Part shown: positions 16,378 to 24,400 of the stretch, piece after piece
How positions within the stretch are numbered: position 1 is the stretch's first letter
Layout of the letters: every line of letters starts with the position of its first letter
DNA from: CBDCWT01 sp965223305
GTDB lineage: Bacteria; Planctomycetota; Planctomycetia; Pirellulales; Pirellulaceae
Length of the DNA stretch: 64,000 bases
Direction: 5' to 3'
Assembly (NCBI GenBank): GCA_965223305.1
Contig: CBDCWT010000062.1
Location: 20,903-84,902 of the forward strand
Notes under the pieces: generated by a model
Told to the model about the DNA's origin: nothing
Seen by the model: the letters and a program-made list of their open reading frames with translations, nothing else
Database searches by the model: none
Program-made: the position numbers and the translations under genes

Positions 16378-17772
16378 ATGAACTGCCTGAAGAAGTACAG
16401 CATGGTAATCGTAGCGACTTGGTGTGTCCTGTCGTTGGCTGGTTGCCAACGCTCGACGCAAGGCGTGGCCGCACGTGAAGAAATCGCAGCGATCAAAGAC
16501 CAGATGGCTGCTTTGACGAAGGAGCGGGATGATCTACAGGCCATTGTCGGCGGCCTCGAACAAGCGGCAGCCACCGCGCTGGAAGATCTCGCCAGCAACG
16601 AGACTGAGCGTGAGTCTATCGTGCAGCGCAATGACGCGGGGCAGGTCGTGGCCGTCGACCTGGCAGCTGGCAGAGCTCGCAAAGGCGACCTGGTGCACCT
16701 TCGCAGTCTTCCCTACCTGGAACGGCTGAAGGCCTCACTTCCGGACGTCAACGACGAGAGTCTGCAGCACGTCGCGGGTCTACGGCGGCTTAAAGTGCTG
16801 GACCTGGGAGGTAGCGGCATTTCGGATGCCGGTGTTGCCGTCCTCAAGCAGCTAGAGAACTTGGAAGACATCAACCTGCAGCGGACGAGTATCAGTGACG
16901 TGGCCTTCGAACATCTGAGCGACCTACCGAAGCTCAAGCGGATTCGTTGCGCGCAGACGTTCATCATGGATTCCGGCCTCGAGCACCTGAAGGACACCAC
17001 GAATCTCGAGTTGCTCGACTTCCAAGACTGCAACCTGCTCAGCGATGCGGGCCTCGAACATCTAAAAGCACTTACGAAACTGAAGAACCTGCGCGTCTGG
17101 GGTCCGGGAATCACGAATGCAGGGCTAGAGCACTTGCAAGACCTGACAAACCTCCGTGTGCTTTCGCTGGCCGACACAAATGTCAACGACGAAGGTCTCT
17201 CGCAGCTGAGTTCACTCAGCAGCCTAGAGGACTTAACACTCTTCCGCTGTTTCATCACCAACAAAGGTATGCCCGCGCTAGGAAACCTGGCCAACCTCAA
17301 ACGTCTGAACCTGCGTGGGACGATGGTGGGTGACGAAGGAATGGAGCACCTTAAGAACCTCGACAAGCTGGCGGTCTTGGACCTCAGCGAGTCGATCGTC
17401 GGCAACACCGGTCTCTCGCACCTCAAAGCTCTCCCAAAACTCGAGAATCTGAACCTGTGGGGCGCTCGCGTCGGAGACGAAGGCATGCCCTACGTCGCAG
17501 AGATGACTTCGCTGAAGCGACTCAACTTGGATGCGGTCGGCTTCCCTTCGGAAAACGTGGCGTTGACCGATGAAGGTGTTCGGCACGTGGCTAGCCTCCC
17601 AGAGCTCGAGTGGATCCATCTCGGCAAGACTCAGGTCAGCGACGCGGGCCTCGAGTTTTTGGCTGGATTGTCGCAACTCCGGGAGATCAAACTCAAATTC
17701 TGTCCGAACGTGACCGAGGACGGTGTACGCCAACTTCAGGAAGCGTTGCCGGAACTGCAGATCGAGCGGTAA
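16378..17772 (+). CDS. Leucine-rich-repeat lipoprotein
   Basis: About 464 residues. ATG 16378 is chosen because it has an AGGAG upstream and opens a lipoprotein signal (VLSLAGC lipobox, Cys about 22). A short coiled-coil follows (EEIAAIKDQMAALTKERDDL). Then come at least 13 leucine-rich repeats of about 24 residues with the pattern LxxLxxLxxLxLxxTxIxDxGL, close to the cysteine-containing or GALA subtype. Such proteins are abundant in planctomycetes and serve as binding scaffolds. It is probably anchored at the inner or outer membrane, facing the periplasm. No partner can be inferred. Confidence 0.88.
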   Translation: MNCLKKYSMVIVATWCVLSLAGCQRSTQGVAAREEIAAIKDQMAALTKERDDLQAIVGGLEQAAATALEDLASNETERESIVQRNDAGQVVAVDLAAGRARKGDLVHLRSLPYLERLKASLPDVNDESLQHVAGLRRLKVLDLGGSGISDAGVAVLKQLENLEDINLQRTSISDVAFEHLSDLPKLKRIRCAQTFIMDSGLEHLKDTTNLELLDFQDCNLLSDAGLEHLKALTKLKNLRVWGPGITNAGLEHLQDLTNLRVLSLADTNVNDEGLSQLSSLSSLEDLTLFRCFITNKGMPALGNLANLKRLNLRGTMVGDEGMEHLKNLDKLAVLDLSESIVGNTGLSHLKALPKLENLNLWGARVGDEGMPYVAEMTSLKRLNLDAVGFPSENVALTDEGVRHVASLPELEWIHLGKTQVSDAGLEFLAGLSQLREIKLKFCPNVTEDGVRQLQEALPELQIER

Positions 17773-17857
17773 CGTTTGCCCCGGCAGCGGAAGGGGAAAC
17801 CGCAGCAAGAAGTGTCGCTTGTTCCGCGCCACGGAGCGTGGGGCTACGCCGTTAACC

Positions 17858-18029
17858 CGGATAATTCATGAAGATCGTCGCGAGAGGTTGTAAGTACGTT
17901 CGTGGCAAGGAAGGCGAGCAATTCTCCCGCAGGCGTATTGAAGCAATACGTCGAGGGAGAATTGTGAAGCATGACGAAGCCACGGATGGACTTACGACCT
18001 CGCAGCAGATCGCTCATGAATAATTCGGG
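17858..18029 (+). mobile_element. Palindromic MITE family 1, copy B (TSD TTAA)
   Basis: A near-palindromic element whose two arms of about 85 bases pair imperfectly along their length round a central CGTATTGAAGCAATACG hairpin. Outer ends are CCCGGATAATTCATGA and TCATGAATAATTCGGG. TTAA lies directly outside both ends (17854-17857 and 18030-18033), an exact 4-bp target duplication. Non-coding. Confidence 0.9.
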
Positions 18030-18039
18030 TTAAGGATTT

Positions 18040-18155
18040 CTGTAGCCGAATTCGCCAGAATTTGGACGAATCGACTGTCCACCAAACCAAACTCTGGCGA
18101 GTTCGGCTACGACTCTGGCGAGTTCGGCTACGATCGGATCGCTGCAGAACCTCGA
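18040..18155. repeat. CTCTGGCGAGTTCGGCT dispersed repeat
   Basis: Contains GTAGCCGAATTCGCCAGAAT, then two tandem ACTCTGGCGAGTTCGGCTACG units. The same module lies beside MITE copy C at 27935-28025 in reverse orientation and as single units near 10590 and 37545. Confidence 0.75.
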
Positions 18156-18204
18156 GGAAACGTGCTTAACGGCGTCGAGTGTGGGGTACACATAGCGGTG
18201 GCGA

Positions 18205-19758
18205 ATGGCAGCTGGTGAAACGGTCGATCCACGAACTGGCCGCCGTACTCGGCCACTACTGGTACTGGTTGCGGTGGTTACTCTGGGAGCCGGCGTCCGT
18301 TGCTGGCAAATCGGCGAGAGCCTCTGGCTGGACGAGCTGCACACGGCGTGGGTCGTGGCCGGAAACGTGGACGAACTGGCCCAGCGGGCACAGCTCGGCA
18401 ATCAAAGCCCGCTCTATTTCTATCTCGTCAAACTGATAACTACGCTGGCGGGAATGAGCGAATGGACGTTACGTCTTCCCTCCCTTGTGGCGGGGTTGGC
18501 GCTGCTCGTCTTAAGCTACTTGCTCACGATCAGCTGGACCCGATCCCCAGTTGCCGCCGTTTGTGCTGCTTGTCTGCTGGCGGTCGATCACCACGCCATC
18601 TTTTACTCTCAAGAGGCGCGGCCGTACGCATTCGTCCAGCTACTGGGAACCTTGCACGTTTATCTTTTCTGGCGGCTACAGCAGCACCCCACAGGGCTGC
18701 TACGCACTGTGACCGTGCTGCTCGCAGCTCTGCTGTTCTGGCTGCACTATACGAGTTCGCTGTTGTTGTTGGCTGAGTACACCTGGTACGCGCTGTTTTC
18801 CGTGCGAGTGGGGACCGCTTACCGGCCGCGGATGCTGCTGGTTGACATGGGGGTGTTGGCGCTTTGCCTGACACCGGCACTCCCGCACTTGGCAAACATC
18901 CTCGCGGTGCGAGAGAACTGGGCGATGTTCGTCCGGCGCCGGCACCCCACAGCCGCTGTGCGTTGGTTTTCGCTGCATACGTACGTTCTACTGCCGGCAT
19001 TGCTGACTGCGGCGACTCTGCTGGTGAATCGAGCCCGGCAAGGCGGAGCAGCATCGCGCCTTCTGAAACTTGGCCTGCTGTCGCTCGTCATTTGCTGGTT
19101 CGTCGTCCCAGTCGGCGTCGCTTGGTCTTTAACCTGGTGGGACATCACCCGCTTGTTCTTTGCACGGTACTTGCTGGCGAGCGGAATCGCTCCGATCTTT
19201 TTTGCTGCGATGATGGTCGCCACAGTTAGATCGTGCTGGCAGCAGCGAGCGGTTGCGACATTGGTCACCATTACGGCAATCTGGTCAGCTGGACTGATCC
19301 AACAGCTTCGAGAAGACGGACGGCTGCTGGCAGATCGCAACCAGGATTGGCGTGGCGCAGTTAGCTGGATTCAACCCCACGTCCGCAACCTGCCTGTGCT
19401 CTTCCGTAGCGGCTTGATCGAGGCCGACAACCTGAGCGCCAACTCACCCCTCGCGCTGCGACGGTATTGTCTGTTGCCGGTCACCGGCCTCTACGAGATC
19501 GAGGCACGTAGCGAGCAGCTTGTCCCCCTGCGAACGACGAGCGCGGGACAACTTGACAGCAACGTTGTCCAGCGCGTCCGTTCGGCCGGCGGCTGCTGCT
19601 GTCTGATCAACGGCAGATCCACGTCACAGCGCAAGACTGTCGAGGAGATCCAAGCGGCGTTTCACAAACATGGCCTAGAAGCTCGGACTGCCCAACAACA
19701 ACGGTTCGGAGATGTCCTCGCTCTCCGCCTCAAGCTGACAAGTGCCGAATCGAAATGA
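18205..19758 (+). CDS. GT-C fold membrane glycosyltransferase (PMT/ArnT-like, GT39/GT83 type)
   Basis: 517 residues with about ten membrane helices. The first periplasmic loop has the acidic motif GESLWLDELHTAWV (Asp-Glu about 38-39), the catalytic and metal-site position in GT-C enzymes that use polyprenyl-phosphate sugars, followed by LRLPSLVAGL. The last 120 residues form a soluble domain. It would move a sugar from a lipid carrier to a protein, lipid or glycan on the outer face of the inner membrane. Members are common in planctomycetes; acceptor unknown. recG starts 69 bases downstream on the same strand. Confidence 0.82.
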   Translation: MAAGETVDPRTGRRTRPLLVLVAVVTLGAGVRCWQIGESLWLDELHTAWVVAGNVDELAQRAQLGNQSPLYFYLVKLITTLAGMSEWTLRLPSLVAGLALLVLSYLLTISWTRSPVAAVCAACLLAVDHHAIFYSQEARPYAFVQLLGTLHVYLFWRLQQHPTGLLRTVTVLLAALLFWLHYTSSLLLLAEYTWYALFSVRVGTAYRPRMLLVDMGVLALCLTPALPHLANILAVRENWAMFVRRRHPTAAVRWFSLHTYVLLPALLTAATLLVNRARQGGAASRLLKLGLLSLVICWFVVPVGVAWSLTWWDITRLFFARYLLASGIAPIFFAAMMVATVRSCWQQRAVATLVTITAIWSAGLIQQLREDGRLLADRNQDWRGAVSWIQPHVRNLPVLFRSGLIEADNLSANSPLALRRYCLLPVTGLYEIEARSEQLVPLRTTSAGQLDSNVVQRVRSAGGCCCLINGRSTSQRKTVEEIQAAFHKHGLEARTAQQQRFGDVLALRLKLTSAESK

Positions 19759-19827
19759 GAGATCCAGCCGACAACAGCGCCAAGACGAGCGGTTGGTTCC
19801 CGTGGGAGTGCTGAGTAGAATTCCGTC

Positions 19828-21915
19828 ATGAGCACGGTATCGGACAAGGCGAGCCAACTGGCAACCCCTGTACAATTCCTGAAAGGAGTCGGCCCCAAGC
19901 GGGCAAAACTGCTCGAACGGCTCGGTTTGCGCACGGCCCGCGACATGCTGTTCTTTTTTCCACGCGACTACCAGGACATGAGTGAGTTGCGAACGATCGA
20001 ACAGCTGCAGGAAGGCCAAGCCGTCAGCATTAGCGGCACCGTCGAAGAGGTCGAGCTGAGAAACACGGCTCCGGGTCGCACCGTGTTAGGTGTGTTGATC
20101 CGGCAGGATTCCCACTTTATGCGGGCGGTCTGGTTCAACCAGCCGTTCATGCAAGCGAGGTTCCAGCGCGGAGCGCGCGTCTTGCTGTCGGGTTCCCCTA
20201 AACGAAAGGGGCTCAGTTGGGAGATGTTTCACCCGCGGGTCGAGCGGCTGGGAAAAGACGAGCAACCGCCTGCCGGATGCATCTTGCCGTCCTACGCACT
20301 GACCGAGGGAATTCGCCAGGCTCAGATGCGGCAGATGGTCCAGCGTGTTGTCACCGACTACACGCGACACGTCGAGGAGGTGTTTCCTGACGAGTATCGT
20401 GAGGCACACCGTCTGGCGGGTATCCAAGATGCGCTCACCGAGATCCACGAGCCGAGCGGCCCGGCCGCTTTGGAGTACGCACGGCGACGATTCATCTTCC
20501 AAGAACTGCTGGTCATGCAATTGGCACTCGCGTTGCGGCGGACGGCACAACTCCAAGCAGGACGCGCTCCAAGCCTGGAATTGACTGGCAAGATCGACGC
20601 CAGGATTCGCCGCTTGTTTCCGTTCCAGTTGACCGGAGACCAGCACCAAGCGATCTCCGAAATCAGTGCCGATATGCGCAAAGATCAGCCGATGAACCGG
20701 TTACTGCAAGGAGACGTCGGTAGCGGTAAGACAGTGGTCGCCCAGCACGCGATGCTGTTGGCCGTGGCACACGGGCACCAAGCGGTCTTAATGGCTCCCA
20801 CCGAAGTCCTTGCTCGCCAGCACGCGCAGACGTTTGCGGCCAGCCTGCGCCACAGCAAGGCGCGAATCGGGTTGCTGACCGGATCGACCTCGACCAAGGA
20901 GCGGAGAGACACTCTCGATTCGATCGCCAGCGGCGAAATCAATCTACTAGTGGGCACGCACGCAGTACTTAATGACCGTGTCGAGTTTCACAAGTTGGGC
21001 TTGGTCGTTATTGATGAGCAGCACAAATTCGGAGTCCGCCAGCGGGCGCAGCTGCGCAGCGCCGGGTTGAACCCTCACTACCTCGTCATGACGGCCACAC
21101 CGATCCCTCGCACGATTTCGATGACGCTGTTTGGCGATCTGGACGTGTCGACCCTACGCGAAGCTCCACCGGGACGACAACCAGTACACACTTACCTAGG
21201 CCTTGAAGAGCAGCGTGCAAAGTGGTGGGACTTCTTTCGCAGGAAACTCAGCGAAGGCCGTCAAGGCTACGTCGTTACACCGCTAATTGACGACTCTACG
21301 TCGCTGACGCTCGCCAACGTCGAGGACGCGTTCGAGCAGTTGACCAATGGCGAGCTAGCAGCATTTCGGCTCGACCTGGTTCACGGCCAACAACCGGCCG
21401 AAGCGAAGCACGCTGCGATGGAGTCGTTCCGCTGCGGAGATACGCAGGTCTTGGTGGCAACGTCGGTCGTCGAAGTTGGTGTGGATGTGGCAAACGCATC
21501 GTTGATGACAATCGAGAATGGCGAGCGATTCGGACTCGCTCAGCTACACCAGCTGCGCGGTCGGATCAGCCGCGGTCCCTTCCCTGGATATCTGTGTGTG
21601 TTCGCGAGCACACCCAGCCCGGAGGCGCTACAGCGTTTAGAGGCATTCTCTAAAACGACAGACGGCTTCGAACTCGCCGAGCTTGACTTTTCGTTTCGTG
21701 GACCGGGCGATCTGTTCGGTCTCCGCCAGCATGGCATGCCACCGCTGCGGATTGCGGATTTGCGGCGGGACGCGGAATTGGTGCAAGAAGCGCGAGCTGC
21801 TGCGCAACAGCTGATGGCGGCCGACCCCGAGCTGCTCGACCCGCAAATGAAAAGGCTACGGCGAATGGTGATCGTCCGCTACGGTGAAGCGCTCGAGCTA
21901 GGAGACGTGGGCTGA
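19828..21915 (+). CDS. recG: ATP-dependent DNA helicase RecG
   Basis: A 695-residue superfamily-2 helicase that remodels stalled replication forks and Holliday junctions. It has an N-terminal helical and OB-fold wedge domain (FLKGVGPKRAKLLERLG, then the VSISGTVEEVEL region). The motor follows: Walker A GDVGSGKTVVA (about 293), DEQH box (about 397), MTATPIPRT (about 421), and motifs V-VI with VVEVGVDVANA and QLHQLRGRISRG. The C-terminus has the FRGPGDLFGLRQHG segment typical of RecG. Length and order match the family. It converges on rnhA with a hairpin between the stops. Confidence 0.97.
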   Translation: MSTVSDKASQLATPVQFLKGVGPKRAKLLERLGLRTARDMLFFFPRDYQDMSELRTIEQLQEGQAVSISGTVEEVELRNTAPGRTVLGVLIRQDSHFMRAVWFNQPFMQARFQRGARVLLSGSPKRKGLSWEMFHPRVERLGKDEQPPAGCILPSYALTEGIRQAQMRQMVQRVVTDYTRHVEEVFPDEYREAHRLAGIQDALTEIHEPSGPAALEYARRRFIFQELLVMQLALALRRTAQLQAGRAPSLELTGKIDARIRRLFPFQLTGDQHQAISEISADMRKDQPMNRLLQGDVGSGKTVVAQHAMLLAVAHGHQAVLMAPTEVLARQHAQTFAASLRHSKARIGLLTGSTSTKERRDTLDSIASGEINLLVGTHAVLNDRVEFHKLGLVVIDEQHKFGVRQRAQLRSAGLNPHYLVMTATPIPRTISMTLFGDLDVSTLREAPPGRQPVHTYLGLEEQRAKWWDFFRRKLSEGRQGYVVTPLIDDSTSLTLANVEDAFEQLTNGELAAFRLDLVHGQQPAEAKHAAMESFRCGDTQVLVATSVVEVGVDVANASLMTIENGERFGLAQLHQLRGRISRGPFPGYLCVFASTPSPEALQRLEAFSKTTDGFELAELDFSFRGPGDLFGLRQHGMPPLRIADLRRDAELVQEARAAAQQLMAADPELLDPQMKRLRRMVIVRYGEALELGDVG

Positions 21916-21927
21916 AGAAACGGCCGC

Positions 21928-21978
21928 GACAGAAAGGCGCGGACGGTAACGAGCCTGAAGTGACGCCGTCTTTCTGTC
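21928..21978. terminator. GACAGAAAG/CTTTCTGTC hairpin between convergent genes
   Basis: Inverted arms GACAGAAAGGCG and CGCCGTCTTTCTGTC separated by about 24 bases, lying between the recG and rnhA stops. It may serve as a two-way terminator, but the arm motif is the same as in the 217-bp array at 30.4-31.1 kb, so it may instead be a solo member of that repeat family. Confidence 0.5.
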
Positions 21979-22021
21979 ACCCACAACATATGGATCGACT
22001 AGCAACTCGGATCCGCCTGAT

Positions 22022-22471
22022 CTACAGTAACTCTTGGTAGGCCTCTACAGCGAGCTCATCGCAACGCTCATTTTCCGGGTGGCCGCTGTGGCCCGCGACG
22101 CGGGTGTAGCGAATCTCGTGGTTGTCGACCAACTCGCTGAGACGACGCCAGAGGTCTTCGTTCTTGATGGGCTTGAGCTGGTTTCCTTCACGTCGCTTCC
22201 AGCCGTTGGCCTTCCACCTGCTCATCCACTCGGTCAGGCCCTTGCCTACATAGACGCTGTCAGTGAACAGCTCGACCTGGCAGGACCGCCGGAGAGTCTC
22301 CAGTCCCTTGACGACAGCAGTCAACTCCATCCGATTGTTGGTGGTATCGGGTTCGGCGCCGTACTCTTGCCGCTCCTTTCCGGTGGAGGGGTGACGCAGA
22401 ATAAACGCCCAGCCGCCGGGTCCGGGGTTGCCGCTGCAGGCACCGTCAGTAAAGAGATGGACGCGCGTCAA
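22022..22471 (-). CDS. rnhA: Ribonuclease HI
   Basis: 149 residues; degrades the RNA strand of RNA-DNA hybrids. The catalytic carboxylates are visible in FTDGACSGNPGPGGW (Asp about 8), NNRMELTAV (Glu about 48), LFTDSVYV (Asp about 70) and NERCDELA (Asp about 139). The basic handle region WMSRWKANGWKRREGNQLK (about 82-100) is present, as in E. coli RNase HI. The start is TTG 22471, whose bases overlap the TGA stop of the upstream histidine kinase (TTGA), implying coupled translation, which is an unusual partner. Confidence 0.95.
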   Translation of the reverse strand: MTRVHLFTDGACSGNPGPGGWAFILRHPSTGKERQEYGAEPDTTNNRMELTAVVKGLETLRRSCQVELFTDSVYVGKGLTEWMSRWKANGWKRREGNQLKPIKNEDLWRRLSELVDNHEIRYTRVAGHSGHPENERCDELAVEAYQELL

Positions 22472-24327
22472 TTCACCGTCCCCGGCTGGGCAGCAGTGAT
22501 CGACGATTCGCCAGCATCAGCCTGTTGGCCAAAGTCGCCACGATCGGGCTGAGCAAAGACATCGAGCTTACGGTTAACCTCGGCACCCAGGGTCGCGCTA
22601 TGCTCAAGCGTCCAAGGAATTACAACCTCGAAGGTGCTCCCCTTGCCCAGCTCGCTGTCGAAGGTGATCTCACCCCCAAGCAGCTTGCAGAGCTCCTTCA
22701 CGATGGAGAGTCCCAAGCCCGTACCGGAATACTCGCGAGTCAGGCCGTCGTTACCCAGCACATCCTTGCTTTGCCTGAACTTCTCGAAGATGATCTCACG
22801 GTCCTCTTCGGGAATGCCTACTCCCGTGTCGGCCACACTCAGTTTTAGCTGGCCGTGCCGGTCCGGCTCTACTGTGACGGCAATCCGGCCACCCTCGGGC
22901 GTGAACTTGATCGCGTTCGACAACAAGTTCGTGAGGATCTGTTGGATCTTGCTCTGATCTTGATAGACCGGTTCGTGGCAGCCTTTGGCAGTCACTTCAA
23001 GATCGATGTTCTTTTCCTCGCTCAGCGGCCGCACCATATCGCATTGGGCCGTCACGACGGCCTCGATCTGGAACTCCGAGGGCCGCAGTTCCATCTTACC
23101 GGCTTCGAGCTTAGCCAAATCTAGAATGTCGTTGATCATGTCCAACAGCACACGGCCCGACTTCTGGATGTTGTGGGCATAGCGTTTCTGCTTGTCATTC
23201 AACGACTCGATGCCCTGCAGGACCTCTGAAAAACCAATGATGCTATTCAGCGGCGTGCGCAACTCGTGGCTCATGTTCGCCAAGAAGTCGCTCTTCAGCC
23301 GATTCATCTCGTAGAGCCGCATATTCAGCTGAGCGAGCTCGTCGACTTTAGCGTCCAAGTCGGTGTTCACATTGCGGAGTTTACCTTGGGCTTCGATCAA
23401 GTGCTGCAGCATCCGATTGAAGGCGTCGGCCAAGTCCTCAAACTCGTCCTTTGTCTGGATATCCGCCCGCAGCTCCGTATTGCCCCGGCTCACTTCGTCG
23501 CTCACATCTCGCAAGTGCTTGACCGGCCTGACGATCACATAGCGGACAATCAAATAGAGCGCCACCATAGCCAAGAAGATCATCAGAATGGCGGCGGCGA
23601 TGAGCACGGCCCGCGTCTCGGCGATTAACCGTTGCGTCTTGTCATAGGGCAGAGACACCTTCAGCACACGAAACGGCTGTCCGGCACGGCCCAAGTATGC
23701 GGACTCATCGGCCGCGGAGAAGCTGCCGACGTAATCCGAGTGGCAAACGGCCGTGCAAGTCTGAGTCCAGTAGACAGGCTCGTAGTAGCAGTAACGACCA
23801 TCGCTGTTGGTGACTAATGCCCTAAAAGCTCGCTGCATATTGACGTCAACCGCCGCGGGCAAATCGTCCGAGTCCTGCTGAGCACCGTCGGCGGGGGGCG
23901 AGTCCTCGCCGCCGGACATGCCGGCCAACTGGTCCAGCCACTCTTGCTTCAACTCCTCCAAGAGTTCGATTTCCCGCTCATTAGGTAGTTCCCGGATCGA
24001 TATATTCTTCCAAGGAGCTTCATCGTTGCTGAGAGCCAGCACCGAGAACTTGAAGTCCTGGCCAAGCATGTCGTTCGACATGGCATCGACAAACCCCTTC
24101 TCGGTAGGTGTGCTCGTCCACATCCGCCAATGCAACTTGATGACCGAGACGGTGGCAAAGTCCCTTCCCAGCTGCTGACTCGTCCTGCGAACAAGCCTCT
24201 GGCTCAGACTATCCACTAGCAGGAAGGCGCCGCAAACCAGAATCCCCAGGCAGATACCGAACAGCACGCGGCACTTCCGCTCGATGTTGGTCTCGCCCAG
24301 GGCTCGTTTGATCGATCGATAGCTCAT
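22468..24327 (-). CDS. Membrane sensor histidine kinase with haem-like CX3CH motif
   Basis: 619 residues. Membrane helix 1 (about 23-43) is followed by a periplasmic sensor of about 200 residues containing TCTAVCHSDYVG (about 190-201), then helix 2 (AVLIAAAILMIFLAMVALYL), a HAMP linker and a coiled coil. The kinase core has an H-box ANMSHELRTPLNS, N-box NLLSNAIKFTPEGG, G1 DTGVGIPEEDR and G2 GTGLGLSIVK. The sensor layout resembles DUF3365/Tll0287-type domains, which often bind haem c through CXXCH; here the spacing is CX3CH. Redox or gas sensing is a reasonable guess. No response regulator is adjacent. Confidence 0.88.
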   Translation of the reverse strand: MSYRSIKRALGETNIERKCRVLFGICLGILVCGAFLLVDSLSQRLVRRTSQQLGRDFATVSVIKLHWRMWTSTPTEKGFVDAMSNDMLGQDFKFSVLALSNDEAPWKNISIRELPNEREIELLEELKQEWLDQLAGMSGGEDSPPADGAQQDSDDLPAAVDVNMQRAFRALVTNSDGRYCYYEPVYWTQTCTAVCHSDYVGSFSAADESAYLGRAGQPFRVLKVSLPYDKTQRLIAETRAVLIAAAILMIFLAMVALYLIVRYVIVRPVKHLRDVSDEVSRGNTELRADIQTKDEFEDLADAFNRMLQHLIEAQGKLRNVNTDLDAKVDELAQLNMRLYEMNRLKSDFLANMSHELRTPLNSIIGFSEVLQGIESLNDKQKRYAHNIQKSGRVLLDMINDILDLAKLEAGKMELRPSEFQIEAVVTAQCDMVRPLSEEKNIDLEVTAKGCHEPVYQDQSKIQQILTNLLSNAIKFTPEGGRIAVTVEPDRHGQLKLSVADTGVGIPEEDREIIFEKFRQSKDVLGNDGLTREYSGTGLGLSIVKELCKLLGGEITFDSELGKGSTFEVVIPWTLEHSATLGAEVNRKLDVFAQPDRGDFGQQADAGESSITAAQPGTVN

Positions 24328-24400
24328 AGCGCGCCGATTGGTTGTAACACCAGTATTCTAGGGCGCTTAGCATGCTGGAGCCAGGTCAAAAAGTAAGACG

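Larger units (their letters stand above)
17773..18204. other. Intergenic region carrying a MITE and a flanking repeat
   Basis: No gene. It holds MITE family 1 copy B (17858-18029) and a 110-bp repeat (18040-18155), both given separately. Confidence 0.7.
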
